From Candidatus Nitrotoga sp. LAW (GTDB lineage: Bacteria; Pseudomonadota; Gammaproteobacteria; Burkholderiales; Gallionellaceae), in NCBI GenBank assembly GCA_003402315.1, contig QFXI01000021.1:229587-293586 (forward strand): a stretch of 64,000 bases of DNA, in the 5' to 3' direction. The notes below the pieces were generated by a model that did no database searches, was not told the DNA's origin, and saw nothing but the letters and a program-made list of their open reading frames with translations. The position numbers and the translations under genes are program-made. The stretch's first letter is position 1. Each line of letters starts with the position of its first letter. Positions 59,055-64,000 of this stretch are shown here, piece after piece.

Positions 59055-59710
59055 TGGGTGTCGCTATCCAGTACCAATCATTGCCATTGCCCGAAATGGA
59101 GCCGTCAAGCGAACTGCTTCGGCTCATTGACATTTTTAAACCGGAAACACAGGTTGTCATAGCCAAACGAAATCCTGATCCAGTTATCGATGCCTATCTC
59201 ACCGTTGTAGCCCATCAAATGGGCGGTGGTTTTCGTCATGTTTTGAAGGCTGGGTCAACTGTTCCACATCACTTGCTGCCTGCGCATACTGGACAGGAGG
59301 CTTTTGCCGCTGACATCAATCAGCTCGTGGGGGTATATGTTGACTTGCTGGATTGCCCGTCCGTGGGGTTGCGGCTGGAAGTGGTGAATCATGCCATGTG
59401 TCCACGCTTCCATGTCGATCACGTTGGTATTCGTTTGTTGTGTACCTATCGCGGCCCAGCTACCGAATGGCTGGAGGACGCTTACGCGGATCGCGGCAAA
59501 CTGGGGCCAGCGCCCCCGGGGGTTCCTGACGAAAATTCCGGAGTCATCTTGAATCCGGCCGGCATTCATCGTGCCGCACCGTATGCCATTGTTTTACTTA
59601 AGGGTTCCCAATGGCAGGGCAATGAGGGCAGTGGCATCATTCATCGTTCGCCTATCGTACCCTCAAATATGGCACCTAGGGTGTTACTGGCTTTGGATGC
59701 ACTTTGGTAA
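59054..59710 (+). CDS. DUF1826 protein
   Basis: 218 residues from ATG 59054 (TAATG overlap). Typical DUF1826 segment 'CPRFHVDHVGIRLLCTYRGP' followed by ATEWLEDAY near 135, and 'IHRSPIVPSNMAPRVLLALD' at the end. The HxD and terminal His resemble 2-oxoglutarate-dependent dioxygenases, but this is inference. DUF1826 genes occur next to zinc GTPases in many proteobacteria. Function unknown. Confidence 0.85.
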   Translation: MGVAIQYQSLPLPEMEPSSELLRLIDIFKPETQVVIAKRNPDPVIDAYLTVVAHQMGGGFRHVLKAGSTVPHHLLPAHTGQEAFAADINQLVGVYVDLLDCPSVGLRLEVVNHAMCPRFHVDHVGIRLLCTYRGPATEWLEDAYADRGKLGPAPPGVPDENSGVILNPAGIHRAAPYAIVLLKGSQWQGNEGSGIIHRSPIVPSNMAPRVLLALDALW

Positions 59711-59733
59711 ATATAGTTGAAAGGAGATTGGTT

Positions 59734-60276
59734 ATGGCCAAATGCAAATTTTTTTTACTGCTTCTGATTTTATTTGCGCCGTTTTCCCTTATGGCAGCAG
59801 AAGCACACGTGCATGGCGTGGCTACCATGCAACTTGCGTTGGATGACAGCATGTTGCATCTCAACCTGTCCAGTCCACTCGATAGTTTATTGGGATTCGA
59901 GCATCAACCGCGCACAGAAAAACAGAAAGCGGCAGTTCGCCATATGGCGGATCAATTACATCAAGCTGAACGTTTATTTCAGCCAACGGTGGCAGCGCGT
60001 TGTACTTTAAAAACATACTCACTGGAATCACCGGTACTGGAAACGGGCAAACATAAGGAACATGACCATAAGGGACATGAACATGAGGGACATGATCATG
60101 CCGACCTCAATGCCGAATTCGTGTTTTATTGCGCAAAACCAAACGAGTTACGCGATCTCGAAGTCAATTTATTTACTTACTTTCCAGGTTTGCTTCGATT
60201 GAAAACGGAAGCTGCCACTCCGCGCGGTCAGTCCGCCGCCATACTGACGCCATCCAAACGGCGGATTGCCTGGTAA
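59734..60276 (+). CDS. Periplasmic His-rich zinc-binding protein (DUF2796, ZrgA-like)
   Basis: 180 residues from ATG 59734 (AAGGAG 7 bases upstream). Signal peptide (MAKCKFFLLLLILFAPFSLM to AAEA), the DUF2796 start AHVHGVATMQLAL, and a His/Glu/Asp stretch 'KHKEHDHKGHEHEGHDHADL' near 115. In Vibrio, ZrgA of this family helps zinc uptake. The stop overlaps the following ATPase gene by one base. Confidence 0.9.
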   Translation: MAKCKFFLLLLILFAPFSLMAAEAHVHGVATMQLALDDSMLHLNLSSPLDSLLGFEHQPRTEKQKAAVRHMADQLHQAERLFQPTVAARCTLKTYSLESPVLETGKHKEHDHKGHEHEGHDHADLNAEFVFYCAKPNELRDLEVNLFTYFPGLLRLKTEAATPRGQSAAILTPSKRRIAW

Positions 60277-60983
60277 TGGCGCTCGCAATTGAAATCCGGG
60301 ATTTGCGTTTCCGTTATCCGGGGGCAGCAGTGGATTGCCTGGACATAGAGCTATTGCGGGTAGAGGCGGGAGCCCGGGTATTCCTGTACGGCCCAAGCGG
60401 CAGCGGAAAAAGCACTTTGTTGAGCCTTATTGGCGGGGTTATACAAGTGCAACAAGGCACACTCAACCTCCTAGGTAAAAATATCGCCCACATGCGCCCA
60501 ACGATATGTGACAGATTGCGCGCTGACCATATCGGCTTTATTTTCCAGCAGTTCAACCTGATCCCTTATCTGTCGGTAATGGACAATGTTCTGCTGCCCT
60601 GCCGTTTTTCATCGCGCCGACAGCAACGGGCATTGGCTGAAGGCGGCACGCTGCCAGAAACAGCGCGGCGCCTGCTGTCCCATCTGCAACTGGAAAACAC
60701 AGAGCACATTCCCGTCACCCAACTTAGCGTCGGCCAGCAGCAGCGTGTGGCGGCTGCCCGCGCGCTCATAGGAAAACCCGAAATCGTGATCGCCGATGAA
60801 CCCACTTCTGCATTGGACACGGACCGGCAATCCGCATTTCTCGATTTATTATTGCAAGAATGCGCCGAGGCAAATGCCGCGCTGATTTTCGTCAGCCACA
60901 ACCGCCAATTAGCTACGCAATTCCATTATGAGATAGCACTGCCATCGATCAACAAAACCGTGCCGGTTGGGTGTGTCGTATGA
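60276..60983 (+). CDS. ABC transporter ATPase (LolD/MacB type) of the zinc locus
   Basis: 235 residues from ATG 60276 (TAATG overlap with the DUF2796 gene). Walker A GPSGSGKST (39-47), signature 'LSVGQQQRVAAARAL', Walker [13 protein letters not shown]. It pairs with the FtsX-like permease encoded next (ATGA overlap). Confidence 0.92.
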   Translation: MALAIEIRDLRFRYPGAAVDCLDIELLRVEAGARVFLYGPSGSGKSTLLSLIGGVIQVQQGTLNLLGKNIAHMRPTICDRLRADHIGFIFQQFNLIPYLSVMDNVLLPCRFSSRRQQRALAEGGTLPETARRLLSHLQLENTEHIPVTQLSVGQQQRVAAARALIGKPEIVIADEPTSALDTDRQSAFLDLLLQECAEANAALIFVSHNRQLATQFHYEIALPSINKTVPVGCVV

Positions 60984-62242
60984 GCCATTTTTTTCACATG
61001 GCATTTCGCAGTGCATGGAATCGCCGTCTAACCTTGGGGCTCACACTGGTGGCCATCGCCCTGAGCGTAGCTATGCTGCTGGGCGTTGAGCGCTTACGCT
61101 CTGAGGCCCACCGCGGGTTTAACCTATCGATTTCCGGCACTGACCTGGTTGTAGGTGCCAGAACCAGCCCGGTACAACTGATGCTGTATGCCGCATTCAG
61201 GATCGGGGAAGCCACCAGCAACATCAGCTGGAAAAGTTTTCAGGATATTGCCCAAAATCCTTTAGTCGCTTGGGCGGTTCCTATATCACTCGGCGACTCT
61301 CATCATGGATTCCCCGTTATGGGAACGACGCCAGGCTACTTTGAACATTTTCAGTATGGCGCTTCCCGTCGGCTATCCTTTGTTAAAGGCCAGCCGTTTC
61401 AGGGTGTTTTTGATGTAGTGCTCGGTATGGAAGTTGCCAGTCAACTTGGTTATGCCGTTGGTGACCGTATTATTCTCAGCCATGGTATGGGTGAAGCCGG
61501 GTTGTTGGCGCACGATGATAAGCCGTTTATTGTTTCTGGCATTCTTGCCCCAACGGGCACACCCGTCGACCGTACCTTGCATATTTCCCTGGATGGCATC
61601 ACGGCCATCCATTTGAACTGGGTAGGGGGTGTGCCAATGCACGGGTTTACGATTCCAAATGAACACGTCCGCAAGTTTGATCTGACCCCGAAAGATATTA
61701 CCGCTGTTCTGGTAGGTATCAAAGCCCGTGCCGCAGTGTTTAAAGTACAGCGGCAAATTAATGAGTACAAGGCCGAACCTTTGCTCGCCGTTATGCCAGG
61801 CGTAGCCCTGGAGCAACTTTGGCAGGTGGTAGGCGTGGCAGAAAAAACATTGCTGGCGGTAACCAGTATGGTGGTGTTTGTCGGCCTCAGTGGCTTGGCG
61901 GCAGTATTGCTGGCGAGCCTCAATGAACGGCGACGGGAGATGGCCATCCTGCGGGCAATCGGTGCCCGACGGCGCGATATTTTTCTGCTTATGGTTAGTG
62001 AAAGCCTGCTGGTGACTCTGGGAGGGATCACATTGGGCATTATATTTTTATCAGTTGCATCGTTGGCGCTTGCACCATGGGTACAGGCAAACTACGGCTT
62101 CGCACTGCAGCCTGCTTTGGTCTCTGCCGCAGAATTCAAACTTCTGGTTGGAGTTTTGGCTGTGGGCTTGCTGGCCGGATTTCTGCCAGGGTATCGTGCC
62201 TACCAAATGTCGCTTATGGACGGTTTGATGTCGAGGATTTGA
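60980..62242 (+). CDS. FtsX/MacB-like ABC permease of the zinc locus
   Basis: 420 residues from ATG 60980 (4-bp overlap). One N-terminal transmembrane helix (about 15-38), a large periplasmic domain (about 40-280) and three C-terminal helices with 'LNERRREMAILRAIGARRRD' near 317, as in FtsX-type mechanotransmission permeases. The stop overlaps the next gene (TGATG). Confidence 0.92.
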   Translation: MSHFFHMAFRSAWNRRLTLGLTLVAIALSVAMLLGVERLRSEAHRGFNLSISGTDLVVGARTSPVQLMLYAAFRIGEATSNISWKSFQDIAQNPLVAWAVPISLGDSHHGFPVMGTTPGYFEHFQYGASRRLSFVKGQPFQGVFDVVLGMEVASQLGYAVGDRIILSHGMGEAGLLAHDDKPFIVSGILAPTGTPVDRTLHISLDGITAIHLNWVGGVPMHGFTIPNEHVRKFDLTPKDITAVLVGIKARAAVFKVQRQINEYKAEPLLAVMPGVALEQLWQVVGVAEKTLLAVTSMVVFVGLSGLAAVLLASLNERRREMAILRAIGARRRDIFLLMVSESLLVTLGGITLGIIFLSVASLALAPWVQANYGFALQPALVSAAEFKLLVGVLAVGLLAGFLPGYRAYQMSLMDGLMSRI

Positions 62243-62922
62243 TGCCAATACTTAAAAATAAATGGTGGCCGTTATTAGCCTTGCTAATTGTTCTCTGGTC
62301 TGGATTTATTGGCTTGTCTATTGCCAATAATAAAGTCGATGTCAAAACACAAAAGGAAGAATACAAAGTAGGCGAGCGTTTGCCCAACACGTCAGTTGCA
62401 ACGGCCAACTCTATAGCGCCTTACCGTAAATTGAACTGGGACGAATTGATGCCAGCCGACTGGGATCCGATGAAAGTGCTTAAAGGTTTGGATCTCTCTA
62501 AGTTGAAAGACTCCGACCCCCGTGCCATGGAAGCCCTGGAACGAGTACGTGAGGCTTGGAAAGATTCTCCTATTGTGTTCGATTTAAACGGTACCCGCAT
62601 TGAAATTCCAGGTTTCGTCGTGCCACTGGATGTCAATTATGACAGTGTCAAGGAATTTCTTTTGGTACCCTATTTTGGCGCCTGTATCCATGTACCGCCG
62701 CCACCTGGCAATCAAATTCTGCATGTTTTAGTTCCAAAAACTTTAACTAAAAAGCAACAAAAGACACTAAAGCGGGCAATGTTGATATATGGGACAATTT
62801 CCATCAGCGGCACCTTGGCAACAGTTTCTTCCAATACTTCGATGGGTTTTGCCAGTTATCAGGTCAAGGCTGATCTAATTGAGCCTTACAAACCACCGAA
62901 TAATCTAAAAAATACGCGTTGA
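62242..62922 (+). CDS. DUF3299 exported protein
   Basis: 226 residues from ATG 62242. N-terminal membrane anchor (about 9-30), then the DUF3299 segment 'FVVPLDVNYDSVKEFLLVPY' and 'FGACIHVPPPPGNQILHVLV' near 135-165. The GACIHVPPPP motif has a Cys and His that could bind metal. This family recurs next to such ABC pairs; function unknown. Confidence 0.9.
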   Translation: MPILKNKWWPLLALLIVLWSGFIGLSIANNKVDVKTQKEEYKVGERLPNTSVATANSIAPYRKLNWDELMPADWDPMKVLKGLDLSKLKDSDPRAMEALERVREAWKDSPIVFDLNGTRIEIPGFVVPLDVNYDSVKEFLLVPYFGACIHVPPPPGNQILHVLVPKTLTKKQQKTLKRAMLIYGTISISGTLATVSSNTSMGFASYQVKADLIEPYKPPNNLKNTR

Positions 62923-62933
62923 TTGCCACCATC

Positions 62934-63257
62934 ATGCGATTATCCCGTGTCCTTTTCCCGCTACTGCTCACCTTGTTGCTGCTTTTTGCCCAGCAAAGCG
63001 GAGCGGCACATGCGCTGCACCACGCTCTTGCGAAACAAGACCAGCAGCACGGCAAGCATGCACCACATTCAGAGGCATGTGGGTCTTGTGCGGCTTACGC
63101 GCAACTGGGTGGCGTACTCGGCAGCGCTTCCCATTTTTTTACGGTTACCGCCATTCCGAGCGGAACGGTTCGGTTTGTCGCCCTTAGCTTACGTTCCAGC
63201 CACCCCCTTACCGCCATTGCGCGCGGCCCGCCTGCCCTTCTCCAAGAAACTACATAA
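62934..63257 (+). CDS. Small His-rich exported protein (DUF2946-like)
   Basis: 107 residues from ATG 62934. Signal peptide 'RLSRVLFPLLLTLLLLFAQQ' to GAA, a His-rich segment HALHHALAKQDQQHGKHAPH then SEACGSCAAYAQLGG with a CxxC, and an ending 'ARGPPALLQETT' typical of the DUF2946 group. Probably metal-binding. It lies 11 bp after the DUF3299 stop. Confidence 0.78.
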   Translation: MRLSRVLFPLLLTLLLLFAQQSGAAHALHHALAKQDQQHGKHAPHSEACGSCAAYAQLGGVLGSASHFFTVTAIPSGTVRFVALSLRSSHPLTAIARGPPALLQETT

Positions 63258-63305
63258 GTCCGTCCCGTTTAACACGGGTCATATAATATATTTTGGAGAA
63301 TTGTT

Positions 63306-64000
63306 ATGTTTAAGCACGTCATATATGACGGGTCGCTACACGCACACCTGCGCGCTCCCGATGCGACTAAAAAATCCGGTTTACTATCTTCACTATTTCC
63401 GGCCTCACTATTTCTGGCATTTACGACAGCCTCTGTCGCACACACGGCTGAAATCACCCTTCCCGTTACCACACAGCCGGTTACTGACCAATCAGCAACC
63501 GAAGCAGTTTTATTGCCGCAGATTGTAGTAACCGCCAACCCGCTGGGAAGCGCCCTGTTTGACCTTGTATCCCCGGTCTCTGTGCTAAGCGGAAAAGAAC
63601 TATCGTTTCGGCAAGAAAGCACGTTAGGTGAAACGCTTTCTAAGCTTCCCGGCGTAAGTTCCACCTACTTTGGCCCGAACTCGAGCCGTCCCGTAATCCG
63701 TGGCCTTGATGGTGACCGTGTACGGATTATGCAAAACGGCGTCGGCATGCTCGATGTTTCGGCCTTGAGCCCTGACCATGCTACAACCGTAGACCCATTG
63801 GTGGTAGACCGGATCGAAGTGGTGCGTGGCCCTGCAGCCCTGATGTATGGAGGTGCCGCAGTCGGAGGCGTAGTAAACTCGCTCGACAACCGTATTCCCC
63901 AATCATCAATTCAAGGCATTACAGGCCCGAGCAAGCGATATCATCGAAGCGGCGCGTACTACATTGCGAATCAGAACCGAATTCAAATTCAACAAATGTT
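63306..64000 (+). CDS. TonB-dependent receptor, ZnuD-like (partial, N-terminal)
   Basis: Starts at ATG 63306 with TTGGAG upstream and runs past the right edge. Signal region (to VAHTAE), a TonB-box-like stretch 'LPQIVVTANPLG', then the plug: 'RQESTLGETLSKLPGVSSTY', 'NSSRPVIRGLDGDRVRIMQN', 'DPLVVDRIEVVRGPAALMYG' and GAAVGGVVNSLDN. This is the zinc receptor (ZnuD) subgroup by sequence flavour and by context. From about 63905 the expected family pattern fades (see findings). Confidence 0.85.
   Translation, partial: MFKHVIYDGSLHAHLRAPDATKKSGLLSSLFPASLFLAFTTASVAHTAEITLPVTTQPVTDQSATEAVLLPQIVVTANPLGSALFDLVSPVSVLSGKELSFRQESTLGETLSKLPGVSSTYFGPNSSRPVIRGLDGDRVRIMQNGVGMLDVSALSPDHATTVDPLVVDRIEVVRGPAALMYGGAAVGGVVNSLDNRIPQSSIQGITGPSKRYHRSGAYYIANQNRIQIQQM

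Overview
The window reads as a chromosomal segment of a betaproteobacterium, most like the Nitrosomonadales/Gallionellaceae. This rests on familiar gene orders (thrS-infC-rpmI-rplT / pheST-ihfA-merR, and hfq-hflX-hflK-hflC-DUF2065-hisZ-purA), on protein flavour, and on hopanoid (HpnCDE) and phosphoketolase genes. The species cannot be fixed from the sequence. Most genes are chromosomal core. They are separated by short accessory stretches rich in decayed genes and dead insertion sequences. I found no rRNA, tRNA or CRISPR array.

Layout. 1-2.7 kb (minus): a molybdate locus with molbindin, an outer-membrane porin and the start of modA; two ModE-like operators lie upstream of the first two genes. 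2.75-3.1 kb: an IS3-family remnant. 3.2-10.6 kb (minus): translation genes thrS, infC (AUA start), rpmI, rplT, pheS, pheT, ihfA and a MerR regulator. 11.1-13.9 kb (minus): tonB-exbB-exbD and an FTR1-type iron permease. 14.3-20.9 kb (minus): an RND efflux system with a TetR regulator. 21.0-23.4 kb: fragments, an alpha/beta hydrolase broken by one amber codon, and a small exported protein. 23.4-29.6 kb (plus): hfq to purA. 29.8-33.4 kb: an exported trypsin-like protease, the GTPase RbgA/YlqF and the murein transglycosylase MltD. 33.5-36.4 kb: remnants of a universal stress protein, a P-type ATPase and an IS4 transposase, with one intact IPTL-CTERM surface protein between them. 36.4-44.0 kb (minus): a YejABEF-like peptide ABC transporter. 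44.1-48.2 kb (plus): ygfZ and a NarX/NarL-like two-component pair whose kinase carries a receiver domain lacking the usual phospho-acceptor. 48.2-51.7 kb (minus): acetate kinase and phosphoketolase. 52.4-55.9 kb (plus): a small cytochrome c and squalene synthesis genes hpnC, hpnD and hpnE. 56.0-64.0 kb (plus): a zinc locus.

How the genes work together. The zinc locus combines a Fur-family (probably Zur) regulator, a ZIP permease, a CobW/ZigA-type GTPase, a DUF1826 protein, a His-rich DUF2796 periplasmic protein, an ABC ATPase plus FtsX-like permease, a DUF3299 protein, a small His-rich protein and a ZnuD-like TonB-dependent receptor. The genes from zigA to the DUF2946-like protein are tightly spaced, many with overlapping stop and start codons. 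Two copies of one palindrome (ATGCAAC-N3-RTTGCAT) precede the ZIP gene. A MITE-like element with IS5-type ends and a 45-bp perfect palindrome sit between the regulator and those sites. The TonB-ExbBD complex encoded at 11-13 kb could energise the receptor. Phosphoketolase and acetate kinase together convert sugar phosphates to acetate and ATP.

The most interesting hypotheses are that the porin next to molbindin and modA is a molybdate-regulated outer-membrane channel, and that the 56-64 kb cluster is one coordinated zinc-acquisition regulon.
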